Assembly: GCA_021735645.1 (NCBI GenBank)
Contig: JAIPGP010000026.1
Span: forward strand, 1-40,665
Direction of reading: 5' to 3'
DNA: 40,665 bases
From: Candidatus Cloacimonadota bacterium
Lineage (GTDB): Bacteria > Cloacimonadota > Cloacimonadia > Cloacimonadales > TCS61
Below are positions 31,407 through 40,665 of this stretch, one piece after another. The number at the start of each line of letters is the position of its first letter. Positions within the stretch are counted from its first letter, which is position 1. The position numbers and the translations under genes are program-made. Below the pieces are notes generated by a model, which saw nothing but the letters and a program-made list of their open reading frames with translations, ran no database searches and was not told where the DNA came from.

Positions 31407-34400
31407 TCAGATTTCCGGTTCTTCTTCTTCCTGGTTCTCAGAGCCAGAGAATTCCAGCAGTTCACGCAGCTGCTCAGCTGTCATGTTTTTAATCACATCC
31501 TGACCACTTTCAATCAGATTGTCAAACATTTCTCTTTTCTGCTGCTGTAAATCGAGAATTTTTTCCTCAATAGTACCGCGGGTTATTGTCTTATATACCA
31601 TCACTTTCTGAGTTTGACCTATGCGATGTGCGCGGTCAATAGCTTGATTTTCGCCCATGGGATTCCACCAGGGATCTGTGATGATCACCATATCAGCTGC
31701 CGTGAGGTTCAGTCCATAACCACCGGTCTTGAAACTGATCAGGAATACCGCTATTTTGTTATTATTATTAAAATTCTCAATAATTTTCTGCCTGTTCCGC
31801 GTCGAACCGTCCATATATTCAAAGGTGATCTTTTCCTTTTTAAGCATTTTCTTGAGTAATTGCAGCATACCTACAAACTGCGAGAAAACCAGAAGTTTAT
31901 GACCTGAATCCACTGCGTCACGAATAAGTTCCGAGAGCAATTCCAGTTTTCCCGAATACTTCAGATCATCATTAATATCGGAATTAACCAGCATTGGGTG
32001 ATCACAAATCTGTCTCATCTTGGTAAGTGCCGCCAGGATGTGAAGAAAGTTCCCTGAAAGATTGGCAGGTCCCGAGAGATATTCCTTTTTAACTTTCTCC
32101 AGTATCTGTAAATATAATTTCTCCTGAAGCGGAGAAAGCTTGCAGTAAAGGGTCTGCACCTGTTTATCCGGCAATTCGATCAGCACCTGTTCTTTTTTTC
32201 GTCGCAGAATGAAAGGCGAGATCATAAGTCGCACTTTCTGCCGGTCTTTCAGATTATTTTCATCGGAATACATCTCTTTAAATCTTGCCTGCGGCGGCAG
32301 ATAACCGGGCATCAGGAAGTCAAACAACGACCAGATTTCAGAAGTATTATTCTCGACAGGAGTTCCAGTAAGACATAGTTTATTAGCAGTATTCAATTGT
32401 TTGATAGCCCTGGTTCGCAAAGCAGATACATTCTTGATGTGCTGGGCTTCATCCAGGATCACATAATCAAAATTGATTTTTTGAAAATATTCCAGGTCAC
32501 TGGGAATTATGGAATATGAAGCCATAATAACATTTACTCTTACATTTTTGAGCAGTTTGCGGCGTTCTTTCTGCGTTCCTTCATAAATGATATAGCTCAA
32601 AAAGGGACAGAACTTCTCAATCTCTGCTGCCCAGTTGAAGAGCAGTGTTTTGGGGCAGACCACCAGCGAGACGGGATTACCGGGCAGATCAGCTAATATG
32701 GAAAGTGCCTGAAGCGTTTTTCCCAAGCCCATATCATCAGCCAGGATACCTGATAAGCCATAGTGCTGCAGCATTTTGAGCCAGCGGAACCCGGATTTCT
32801 GGTATGAGCGCATCACTGGCTGCAGGCTTTGGACAGGCTTTTCGGTTTTCTCGGTATGCCTCTGCAGTATATCATTTACCATGCCGTTCAGGTAGTTGTC
32901 TCCCTTAATCTGAATTCCGTCGTTCACTGTCTGAAGCTGGTAAATATAAGTAAGATTATATACCGAGAGTCTCCATGATTCAGAGATCCCTTTGCGGCTG
33001 CGTTTGATCAGGTTTTCCATTTCACTGAAAGCTTCTTTATTCTGGAAATAAAGGAGTCTGCCGTCATCAACCTTGAGATATTTCTCTCTGGTTCTAAAGA
33101 ATTTCTTCAGTTCGGAATGGCTGAATGTAATGTCCTTATACTGATATTCAATATCATATTCAAACCATCTGATGTCTTTGGATTTTCTGGTTTTTATCAC
33201 CGGCTGCAGGTTCACTTTATAGATAAATTCCTTTTTCAATTCATCAGTTAAGATCACTTCCCAGCTGGGGTCTACATATTCAAATACGGCTTTCTTCAGT
33301 TCATCACGTGATTTCTGGCTGCTGTAAACCAGTTCGGAGGAGCTTTCGAGTCTGTTTTCATCAGCCTCTGGCAGCTTGAGAAAAAATTGATATATCCCGA
33401 ATTTCACCTGGGGAGGTATATAGAACCAGGTTTCCTGCCCCTCCTGATCATATCGGGCTAATTGCACAGGAAAATTGATCACGGACATCGGTATTGTGAC
33501 CTGGTCGGAATATTTCAATTCACCCCTGATAATGATGCTGTCATTTTCGCTGCGCAGATAAAAGGCTATTCTGGGAAAATTGTGATATACTTCCGGCAGC
33601 ATAATTTCTTCATCAAAATCTATATAGCATTTAATGAGACCTAATTGCCGGGCGACTACAGAAGAAAAATATACCAGGTCTTCCTTCTGCAATTTATAGC
33701 CATCAGTGAACATCACTTGAGCCACTTCCTCTTTGAAGGGAAGCTGCATACCGGCAACTTTGTTCCGTTGGAAAAACCAGGTAGTAGAGCCCACATAAAC
33801 AGCAGACAACGGTGTAGCAGTAGCCACTTTGCAGATATATTCACCTTCTCCGTCCGGAAAAACAGTGAAATTCAAACGGAAATTATCAGCAGAAAATTCC
33901 ACAGGCTCTCCTGTTTCACGAATATAAACCTTACCCGGCAAATTCCGCATAAGATTAAAAAAATAACGGAATCTGTCCTTATATATCGTAAAAAACATGC
34001 CCTTGCGGGAATAGGAGCATTTGTGCTCATAAAGAGTTCGCAATAGGTCTATCTCTGCCTGTGAAAGAGCCTGCATCTGCTTACGGGCAGAGGTAAGTTG
34101 CTCTATATCAGCTTCCTTCATTTCCGCTTCAGATGCCAGTAAAGCCAGAATCCTGATTTTCATGGGCTCATAACTGGTAAAATAAAATCTGATCTTATTA
34201 TTCTGATTATTATAGATATCTGAAACTTCTATGCGGGCATTTAATACTGTCTGCTGCCAGTATTCATCATATTCCAGCAGTTCACTGTCATAGGTCTGCA
34301 CTGCATTGATCATCAGTTCCTCTGTCGTCATGTTGTGATAGGCAAAATCTATTATGGAAAGAAAATGACGGCAGACCTGCTGACTGCAGGTAAAACATTT

Positions 34401-34622
34401 CCAATTGATGATACTTCTGTTTTGCAGGTCATAGGTTATCTTGATATTCAAAGGAAAATATCTGGCTTTCTCTTTGACTGTCCGGAATTCCATGATCACA
34501 TTACCCTGCTCATCAAGATACTTTTTGAAATCTATATCTGTCTTTGCGAGCTTATATACCGACTTCTGATAATACCAGGAATTGGAATGTTCATGAAATT
34601 CACTGCCAAATAAGCGAGCCAT
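31407..34622 (-). CDS. SWIM zinc-finger SNF2-family DEAD/DEAQ helicase
   Basis: From ATG 34622 this is 1071 aa (AGGAG six bases upstream and inside the longer frame). A SWIM-type zinc site lies near residues 76-86 (CFTC then VCRHF). A long middle region of about 500 residues follows, then the SNF2 ATPase: Walker A ILADDMGLGKTLQ near 626-638, LDEAQHIKN, CLTGTPVENNTSEIWSLFDF, and C-terminal motifs GGYGLNLTAADMVI and DRAHRIGQTQKVMVYKTI. Such bacterial Swi2/Snf2 proteins move along DNA to remodel bound proteins, including RNA polymerase. It is followed directly by yigZ. No nuclease or methylase neighbours point to a DISARM-type defence role. Confidence 0.93.
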   Translation of the reverse strand: MARLFGSEFHEHSNSWYYQKSVYKLAKTDIDFKKYLDEQGNVIMEFRTVKEKARYFPLNIKITYDLQNRSIINWKCFTCSQQVCRHFLSIIDFAYHNMTTEELMINAVQTYDSELLEYDEYWQQTVLNARIEVSDIYNNQNNKIRFYFTSYEPMKIRILALLASEAEMKEADIEQLTSARKQMQALSQAEIDLLRTLYEHKCSYSRKGMFFTIYKDRFRYFFNLMRNLPGKVYIRETGEPVEFSADNFRLNFTVFPDGEGEYICKVATATPLSAVYVGSTTWFFQRNKVAGMQLPFKEEVAQVMFTDGYKLQKEDLVYFSSVVARQLGLIKCYIDFDEEIMLPEVYHNFPRIAFYLRSENDSIIIRGELKYSDQVTIPMSVINFPVQLARYDQEGQETWFYIPPQVKFGIYQFFLKLPEADENRLESSSELVYSSQKSRDELKKAVFEYVDPSWEVILTDELKKEFIYKVNLQPVIKTRKSKDIRWFEYDIEYQYKDITFSHSELKKFFRTREKYLKVDDGRLLYFQNKEAFSEMENLIKRSRKGISESWRLSVYNLTYIYQLQTVNDGIQIKGDNYLNGMVNDILQRHTEKTEKPVQSLQPVMRSYQKSGFRWLKMLQHYGLSGILADDMGLGKTLQALSILADLPGNPVSLVVCPKTLLFNWAAEIEKFCPFLSYIIYEGTQKERRKLLKNVRVNVIMASYSIIPSDLEYFQKINFDYVILDEAQHIKNVSALRTRAIKQLNTANKLCLTGTPVENNTSEIWSLFDFLMPGYLPPQARFKEMYSDENNLKDRQKVRLMISPFILRRKKEQVLIELPDKQVQTLYCKLSPLQEKLYLQILEKVKKEYLSGPANLSGNFLHILAALTKMRQICDHPMLVNSDINDDLKYSGKLELLSELIRDAVDSGHKLLVFSQFVGMLQLLKKMLKKEKITFEYMDGSTRNRQKIIENFNNNNKIAVFLISFKTGGYGLNLTAADMVIITDPWWNPMGENQAIDRAHRIGQTQKVMVYKTITRGTIEEKILDLQQQKREMFDNLIESGQDVIKNMTAEQLRELLEFSGSENQEEEEPEI

Positions 34623-35091
34623 TATTACTCCTGTCATACTTTTCTTTCACATCAATTACACTCAATACACCATGAAAAATTTAGAATAGTATAGCATTAT
34701 GAATACTTCTCCCACGTCAAGTAATATTTTGTAAGCCGGAACTTCCAAGTGTGCAAACTTATCAGTTCAAAATGACTTGGCAAATTATAGACCCTTTTTT
34801 ACTCCATAAAAGTTGGCTATGGATAGAAAACAAAACAATCCCCCAACACCCGACCTTACACCTGAGCATTGTATCAAGTACATCCTGGTCTTGGACTCCC
34901 CCAAAGGGGTAATTTTGCCAGCTTCAAATGTGTGATTGAATATTATATATCCCCTACTGGGAAAGGGATTTTGAGGGAAAGGGGTATTCTTCTACAAAAA
35001 AAACAAACTTCTTTACCCTTAGGGGATATACACCTCTAAAACATAGCGCTGCAATAAAACAACCTCTCAGAAATATAAATAGTCCTGTTTA
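34623..35091. other. Gap with an inverted repeat, no gene
   Basis: I see no coding frame. An isolated AGTACATCCTGGTCTTGGA remnant of the hairpin family lies near 34877. TATATCCCCT (34946-34955) and its complement AGGGGATATA (35021-35030) form a 10-bp inverted repeat 65 bp apart, with G-rich and C-rich stretches just inside. Confidence 0.6.
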
Positions 35092-35463
35092 TTAGTCTGT
35101 TGTGACAGGTTCCTCTTCTTTTGCTATTTCTGCCTCTGGCTCAGCTTCCAGTTTCTGGTCAATTTCGATAACAATCCGGTCAGGCCGGAAAACAGGATAA
35201 TACTTGGTGATGTATTCCAGCGTTGTATCAGCAATATCCGGATGCTTTGCAATGGTTTTGGCTGAAAAGCTGAGACTGATCGTTATCCTGTTAAACACCA
35301 TATTGATGTTCATTGAAGGAGTTTCTCCAATTACATTTTTCAGATAAACCGGTAATTCCTTGCTGATATTAATAAGCCCTGTGATATAGCTGTATGCCTT
35401 GTAACCAAGATATGCAAATCCTCCCAGACATAAAAAATTGAAACACTTTTTCCCGAATGACAT
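35092..35463 (-). CDS. Small membrane-anchored protein of unknown function
   Basis: This 123-aa protein has one hydrophobic segment near the N-terminus (CFNFLCLGGFAYLGYKAYSYI), a short soluble middle with VVFNRI-like strands (MNINMVFNRITISLSFSAK), and an acidic Glu-rich tail (AEPEAEIAKEEEPVTTD). AGGAGG seven bases before the ATG gives good support for translation. It stands alone between two terminator-like structures. I do not recognise the family. Confidence 0.7.
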   Translation of the reverse strand: MSFGKKCFNFLCLGGFAYLGYKAYSYITGLINISKELPVYLKNVIGETPSMNINMVFNRITISLSFSAKTIAKHPDIADTTLEYITKYYPVFRPDRIVIEIDQKLEAEPEAEIAKEEEPVTTD

Positions 35464-35526
35464 TTTACCTCCTGTAATTAGTCTTGTTCATAAATCATTA
35501 TTTCTACTTTTTCAGTCAATAATTAA

Positions 35527-35554
35527 ATCAGGCATATCCGCAAATATGCCTGAT
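35527..35554 (-). terminator. Terminator of the triple-domain T9SS gene
   Basis: An 11-bp perfect stem ATCAGGCATAT/ATATGCCTGAT with a 6-base loop lies about 23 bp after the stop. On the minus strand it runs into TTAATTATTG. Confidence 0.8.
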
Positions 35555-35576
35555 TTTTATTATCCAATATTCCTGA

Positions 35577-37946
35577 TTATTTCAGCAGGAGAATTTTAGC
35601 TGATTTCGCAATACCCTCTGCCCTTAGCTGATACAGATAAATTCCTGCAGGTAAAGCTGCTCCAGCAGTGTCTCTGCCATTCCAGGAAATCTGATATGTT
35701 CCTGCTGGCTGCATTCCTTCTGCCAGTTGAGCTATCTTCTGTCCGCGGATATTATATACTGCCAGTTCAAGTTCTGAAGCATTTTCCAGGGTATAGCTGA
35801 AATTAATTACACTTCTTTCACCTGCAGCTCTGAAGGGATTGGGATAGGCTTTCAAATCTACCACTGTCACGATATTCTCATCATTATCCTGACCATAATC
35901 GATCTCATAATCAAATTGAGGATTTAAACCATATTCGGAAAAACTGTAATCCACCAGACCATATATGTGACTGATCTCATCTCCGATTTGCAGTTCAGGA
36001 AAGGTGACACCAAATCCATCATCTATCTGGCATTCTCCGCTGCCGTCATCTACAAACCATTCCCCGTAGTCATTCGATTCCTGAGTTATTGTAACATTGT
36101 GAATTGCAACATATACGCCTTCATAAGCTTCTTCTGTTGCCAGCTCTTGCGTGGTGATCGATGGATAAGTGGGTAAGGCATTTCCGGAAGAAATTATCTG
36201 AAAATCCGTTACATCACCCAATTCGGTATATCCGAAATATTCTGATACTTCGGCAGTAAGCCGCACCAGATCGCCCCGGGCAGGACTGTTTTCGCTGTCA
36301 TATACATAAATCCCATCCCAGGCACCTCCCTCATTAGTCAGAAAATAACCAATACCTCCAGAATATCCTACTCCAGTCACTAAAGCTTCAACCGTAACAC
36401 TCTGCCCTGCCAGAGGAGAATCACCTGAAGCGTCTTCTGTGTACTGAATATCATAAATTGGAGTAAATTCAGGATTTCCACCTGTATTGAAATCTGCCAT
36501 GCTGCGGGGATGCAAGCCATAGGTATCAAAACTGTAATCAATAATTCCGGTGATAGAAACAAACTGATCGTCGATAGCCAGATCAGGATAAATAAATCCA
36601 AAACCATCATCCACCTGACAGTCCCCACTGCCGTCATCTACCAGCCATTCATTGTATTCATTTGGCAGTTCCGTAACTGATACATTATTTACTTTTACCA
36701 GCACGCTCTCATAAGCCTCTTCTGAAGCAACTTCTGCTGTTGTGACTTCCACCGCTGCCGGCAGTGCATTACCACTGCTGTTGATCACTATTTCGGAAAT
36801 ACTTCCCAGCTCAGTGAATCCGAAATACTCGCTGATCTCTCCCGTGATAGTAACATTGTCGCCCTGAGCAACAACTACATCATACTGATACACATAAAGC
36901 CCGTTCCAGGCTCCACCTTCTTCACTGGTGATAAAGAAAAAATTATTACCACCGAAATCTGCTCCTGATACAATACCGGATACAGTTACTACCTGACTGG
37001 TATATGGTGAATCTCCAGAAATATCTTCCGTATATTGAATGTCGTAAATGGTCACTTCTGCCGAAGGTGTAAGCGTGAAATCTATTCCGGAAGTAGTTTC
37101 ATCTTCTTCCACCAGCACATCTGTAAGAGTCATGGGGCTATAGCCGGCTAAGGATGCTGTCACATTATATGTTCCGGGAGGAAGTTCCATATCATATTCA
37201 CCGTATTCATTAGGAGATGCAGTATGCCCGGCAGCAGATACAATTGCATCTTCCACATTGCCGGCACCTCCATCAAGCTCTACCATCCCTTCTATATAGC
37301 CAGGTTCTCCTGCCACTGCCACATCCATGGCAGATCTCGGATTCAAGCCATATTCATCATAAGAATAATCCACTATTCCTATGATATATTGATACTCATT
37401 TCCAGCAACCGGTTCATAGGAATACATGGCGTCATCTGTTTGACATTCACCACTGCCATCATCGATAAAGGCTTCACCATAATTATTAGGTCCTACTGTA
37501 ACTACTACATCATTGACCTGCACCAGCACACTTTCATAAGCTTCGGTTCCGGACACTGCCAGCGTAGTAACTTCCAGGGGTTCAGGAACGGGGTTCCCAC
37601 TGGATAATACTGTTAATTCCGTCAAATTAGTTAACTCTGTAAAACCAAAATACTCAGAAACTTCGGCGGTAAGCTCTACTTCATCTCCCAGCTCCACTTC
37701 AAAATCATAATTAAATACAAATATCCCGTGCCATTCCCCACCCTCAGGGTCAGAAATGAAAAAACGGTTGGCATTTCCGGATACATACCAGTTTGTAGCT
37801 GTCACTATGCCACTAACAGTCACAATCTGTCCTGCCAGTGGTGAATCGCCCGATGGATCTGTAGTGTACTGAATATCATACACTGTCTCACTCCAGATCA
37901 CACTGCTCATTATCAATAAAACTAAAAGTAATAATACTCTTCGCAT
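35577..37946 (-). CDS. Secreted T9SS protein with three repeated OB-like domains
   Basis: This 789-aa protein has a signal peptide (1-19, ending VIWSE). Three homologous units of about 190 residues begin at 23, 300 and 498, each opening YDIQYTxDxSGDSP and containing SEYFGFTEL, then EAYESVLVxV and DDGSGxCQxDD, then GLNPRS. The opening is like the OB-fold module found next to extracellular nuclease domains, but no nuclease follows. A carboxypeptidase-regulatory-like domain lies at about 215-293 (NEYGEYDMELPPGTYNVTAS). The C-terminal T9SS tail starts at AYPNPFRAAG. Substrate unknown; surface adhesion or nucleic-acid binding are possibilities only. AGGAGG precedes the ATG. Confidence 0.88.
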   Translation of the reverse strand: MRRVLLLLVLLIMSSVIWSETVYDIQYTTDPSGDSPLAGQIVTVSGIVTATNWYVSGNANRFFISDPEGGEWHGIFVFNYDFEVELGDEVELTAEVSEYFGFTELTNLTELTVLSSGNPVPEPLEVTTLAVSGTEAYESVLVQVNDVVVTVGPNNYGEAFIDDGSGECQTDDAMYSYEPVAGNEYQYIIGIVDYSYDEYGLNPRSAMDVAVAGEPGYIEGMVELDGGAGNVEDAIVSAAGHTASPNEYGEYDMELPPGTYNVTASLAGYSPMTLTDVLVEEDETTSGIDFTLTPSAEVTIYDIQYTEDISGDSPYTSQVVTVSGIVSGADFGGNNFFFITSEEGGAWNGLYVYQYDVVVAQGDNVTITGEISEYFGFTELGSISEIVINSSGNALPAAVEVTTAEVASEEAYESVLVKVNNVSVTELPNEYNEWLVDDGSGDCQVDDGFGFIYPDLAIDDQFVSITGIIDYSFDTYGLHPRSMADFNTGGNPEFTPIYDIQYTEDASGDSPLAGQSVTVEALVTGVGYSGGIGYFLTNEGGAWDGIYVYDSENSPARGDLVRLTAEVSEYFGYTELGDVTDFQIISSGNALPTYPSITTQELATEEAYEGVYVAIHNVTITQESNDYGEWFVDDGSGECQIDDGFGVTFPELQIGDEISHIYGLVDYSFSEYGLNPQFDYEIDYGQDNDENIVTVVDLKAYPNPFRAAGERSVINFSYTLENASELELAVYNIRGQKIAQLAEGMQPAGTYQISWNGRDTAGAALPAGIYLYQLRAEGIAKSAKILLLK

Positions 37947-38095
37947 ATTATGCCTCCTGATTATTTTTTTTCACTTTCATGCTCGTAAATACAATTATTT
38001 CTTAATTACTTAGTGTCAAGGAAAAGATGATTTTTTATGTGTCAATACCCGCCGCAATGTAAAACTTATCTTATCTAAATATTGTACAACGTAGG

Positions 38096-38142
38096 TCAAT
38101 CATTGATTGAGAATTCTTTTTCAGTCAATCAAGGGTGATTGA
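38096..38142 (-). promoter_or_regulatory. Pair of inverted repeats, possible operator
   Basis: TCAATCA-T-TGATTGA (38096-38110... with a 1-base centre) and TCAATCA-AGGG-TGATTGA (38125-38142) share the same arms. Their centres are about 30 bp apart, close to three helical turns. They lie about 150-195 bp upstream of the triple-domain T9SS gene. The rest of the 331-bp gap holds a TGTCAA (TTGACA on the minus strand) at 38014-38019, a possible -35. Confidence 0.4.
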
Positions 38143-38235
38143 ACACCATAGTAAGTATTTGATATTTAAAATTTACCTTATTGAAATAGGCTTACTCTTC
38201 TGAGAAATTTGAGTTAGGTGAATTTAATAAAAACA

Positions 38236-38269
38236 ATCCATAGAAATGGGGTAACCCATTTCTATGGAT
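38236..38269 (-). terminator. Terminator of the beta-helix gene
   Basis: A perfect 15-bp stem ATCCATAGAAATGGG/CCCATTTCTATGGAT with a 4-base loop begins 9 bp after the stop. On the minus strand it is followed by TGTTTTTATT. Confidence 0.92.
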
Positions 38270-38277
38270 GATATACA

Positions 38278-40531
38278 TTACTTTAACAATATGCACTTCT
38301 TCATAAAACGTGATTTACCATTTACAGATAATTTATAGAAATAAACTCCAGAGCTTACTGTTTTGCCTGATTCATTGACACCATACCAAACTACAGTATG
38401 TGTTCCTCTATTATAAATCCTGTCTGTGATGATTTTAACTCTTTGACCTTTAATGTTATAGATATTGATATTTACATCACTTACTTCAGGGATACTGAAG
38501 GAGATGTTTGTTACTGGATTGAAGGGATTGGGATAACAATTATACAAAATAATTTGTTGAGGAACATCATCTGGCTCGTTTGGATTCTTTGTTAATGATA
38601 CAAATTGATAATCGTCACTATATAGCATAATTGTTCCTATTTCGAACTCGTATGAAGAATTATTGAATACATAATATTCTTCAACAGGCTCAGTGCCTCT
38701 TTGTGAAACCAATTTAAAAGTAACTTCAACATCACTACGTTCAATATCTTCTTTGTAAGCAAGGATTTGTGCCTGACTGTCAACCACTACAGCAGCACCC
38801 ACACAAATAGAATCAACAAATGCTCCAATTTCATATACATCATCATCTAAACCAATAACATCAATTGCTGTGTAGTCGGAAGTTTGCTCACATTCGAAAT
38901 AAGAAGGTGTTTCAATCGCTTCCTTTGTATAGGGATTCCCTGTATAATTCCAATTAAAGCCTTCAATTATCTCACTTACTTTCACCAGATAGCCTCGACC
39001 AAAATGAAGTGCTCGCATTTTATTACTTGGTGAAACGGGTATTCCCGTCTCTCTATCAGGATTCTGTACTTGCTGACCATAATACCAACATTCGGATTTT
39101 ATACTGATCAACTTATCAAAATCATCTCCAAAAGCATCATCTATATTTTGACTGCCATCTTGCCAGTAACCTATCCAATTGTATTGATTGGGATATAGTG
39201 TTTTAACGGCATATGGATTTCCTCCGCCAAGATCAATATCATAGGAATTAGCATCAAATGACATATTTACCTGATAACATTCTGTGTTTAAGAAGTCTGA
39301 TAAACCATAATTATCCCATTCTCGGTTTGTTTCATCATAAATCATATAACCATCTGCTGAAGATATTGATATCCCAAATGGATTTATGGCATTAATGACA
39401 TCTTCAGAATTCAGATATTCTCGAGGAAATGATACATAATTCCAACCTGAATGATAATTCGTATTAGCATAGAAAGGTATCCTGATTTCTGGGATAAATA
39501 CATCATCACTATTGATTATGATAGTACCCTCATAATTCTCATACATTTTAGTAGGAGAAAACTTTAATACAATGTAATCCTGTGACTGTATTGATAGTGT
39601 AGAAGGACAAAATGTAATCTCCAGATAGGTGTCCAGTCCATCACTTATCTCACAGCTTATATTGTCAATTGTGCGATTATAACTTTGATTTTGAATCAAT
39701 AGTTTATGTGAAACCGGACTGTCTGGATTTACATTTCCTAATGACAGAACAAATTTCTCAAGATAAAGACCTAAATCATATGCTTCACAATGTCCTATAT
39801 CTAAAGTAGTTCCAGCAAATCTAGGGTTTCCATAAATATCTATAGAAGGAAATTGGAAAGTATTATCTAAATAGCTGGAAACATCATCTAAAGATATTCC
39901 TGCTTCAAAACATGGAGAATCAGTTCCAATTTCTTGATTAGAGAAGTTAGGATCAGAATTTATATTATAACTTGCTCCATGATTCAAATCTACCGTATCT
40001 TCATCATCATCTATATTGTAAACCGTAATCCAGTCACTTCCTTCAAAATCATTAATGTTAGTGAATATGCCATTGTCTTCAATGCAACCTTCGATATCAT
40101 TATTTCCAAAAATAAGATTGTGGCTTAATAAACTTGCAGTATTTAGTTCCACAACTATTTGATTTCCACCTCCGTGTTCTACCCATTCCGGATGATCCTC
40201 AGGATCATACATAGAGATGTTATCCCAGAAAACATTGTTAAATAACATCACGTTATCACCGGGATTCCTTAAACATAATGCTCCGCTACATTCGTCAGCG
40301 AAATTAAAACAAAAAGTATTGTTAATTAGGATAGGATTCATAGCCGTTTCGTGAAAGTTACAAATATATACACCTCCATACCAAGGAGCTTCATTACTCC
40401 AAAAACAATTACCAATTAATATAGGAGTAGTAACATTAGAGCCATCCCCCAGAATGGCGATCCCCCCAATTGATGTTTCAGCATGATTAGTTGAAAATTT
40501 ACAGTTTACAAATTTAATATTATTAATACTA
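38278..40531 (-). pseudogene. Parallel beta-helix T9SS protein gene, 5' end cut by an IS
   Basis: The 3' part of a large secreted-protein gene. The frame stays open upstream of the ATG at 40341 as far as 40531, with beta-helix sequence still readable (FVNCKFSTNHAET, then GGIAILGDGSN and PILIGNCFWSNEAPWYGG). It then meets a stop inside the IS630-like end. The remaining part has right-handed beta-helix or choice-of-anchor Q repeats (LINNTFCFN, NNVFWDN, LIFGNN), a middle beta domain, and a T9SS tail (CYPNPFNPVTNISFSI to CILLK). The ATG at 40341 has no ribosome site, so the fragment is probably silent. The 5' part would lie beyond the window's right edge. Confidence 0.8.
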
Positions 40532-40665
40532 GTGTCACGTCAAGCTTGACATGACGTAAGGCGAAATTATAATTGTCTCATAAAAAAGTGAGGTGATTAT
40601 GATAAAGTATAAAGTTACATTAACAGAAGAAGAAAGAGAAGAGCTTAATACTATAGTTAATAAGG
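40532..40665 (+). mobile_element. Left end of an IS630-like insertion sequence (partial)
   Basis: The beta-helix reading frame stops being recognisable right after the TA at 40530-40531, and IS630/Tc1-mariner elements insert at TA. The end begins GTGTCACGTCAAGCTTGACA and includes a GTCAAGCTTGAC palindrome (40540-40551 region). A transposase start follows at 40599. The element runs off the window, so its right end and TA duplication cannot be seen. Confidence 0.75.
40599..40665 (+). CDS. IS630-family transposase, N-terminal 22 codons
   Basis: ATG with GAGGTGA upstream opens MIKYKVTLTEEEREELNTIV, a typical beginning of IS630-type transposases (the helix-turn-helix follows in intact members). 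The frame runs off the edge of the window. The catalytic DDE domain is not visible. Confidence 0.75.
   Translation, partial: MIKYKVTLTEEEREELNTIVNK

Noticed and set aside
31407-34622. Phage-defence helicase system such as DISARM
   Set aside because: The SNF2 gene stands with yigZ only; no methylase, phospholipase D or other partner is present.

Overview
The window looks like a chromosome segment of an uncultivated FCB-group bacterium, most likely Cloacimonadota or a close relative. The reasons are two large secreted proteins and one disrupted one ending in type IX secretion sorting tails (YPNPFNP or YPNPFRA followed by a short beta-rich domain ending in ILLK), Shine-Dalgarno-led genes, moderate to low GC, and an unusual load of dispersed short repeats. 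The phylum is an inference from style; no rRNA or other marker gene is present.

Layout. Positions 1-10.7 kb are a repeat-rich accessory region read almost entirely on the minus strand. It holds an envelope pair (GT-C glycosyltransferase and SGNH-like protein), dTDP-sugar genes rmlB and rmlA, three four-helix-bundle proteins, two nucleotidyltransferase loci (one an AbiEii-type protein with a DUF6922-like partner) and a small conserved protein. Nearly every gene boundary here lies in a short repeat. Many repeats are heptanucleotide arrays (GGGATTA, CCCAGTA, GTGATTG, GTGAGTC, TTTTGAA and others, all period 7). Others are small hairpin modules. Several repeats supply the start codon, N-terminal leader, stop codon or C-terminal tail of the neighbouring gene. 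Positions 10.7-12 kb and 18.4-18.9 kb carry MITE-like elements with shared GAACAC...GTGTTC ends. Between them lie a 904-aa PpiC/SurA-type chaperone and, divergently, a 1170-aa multidomain adhesin-like T9SS cargo.

From 18.9 to 22.2 kb a tightly overlapping four-gene operon encodes membrane proteins of unknown function (the first resembles DUF6754 proteins). It is the best protein-level candidate for an undescribed system. From 22.5 to 24.6 kb, minus strand, is a sulfur-metabolism operon: free methionine-(R)-sulfoxide reductase, MtnA and a class II aldolase. From 25.0 to 27.5 kb, plus strand, are a TsaC/LMW-phosphatase fusion, RNase HIII and a gamma-carbonic-anhydrase-like protein. From 27.7 to 38 kb, minus strand, are OvoA (ovothiol synthesis), a TetR regulator, a YigZ/IMPACT protein, a SWIM-SNF2 helicase, a small anchored protein and a T9SS protein with three related domains.

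The right edge (38.3-40.7 kb) is a T9SS-tailed parallel beta-helix gene cut by an IS630-like element; the first 22 codons of its transposase are visible at the very end of the window.

The most interesting signal is the interplay of repeats and genes at 3-11 kb. Each of the three four-helix-bundle genes is bracketed on both sides by its own heptamer family. A separate repeat carries a ribosome binding site, an ATG and a leader peptide that has become the N-terminus of RmlB and of the DUF6922-like protein, and is stop-start coupled to a four-helix-bundle gene.
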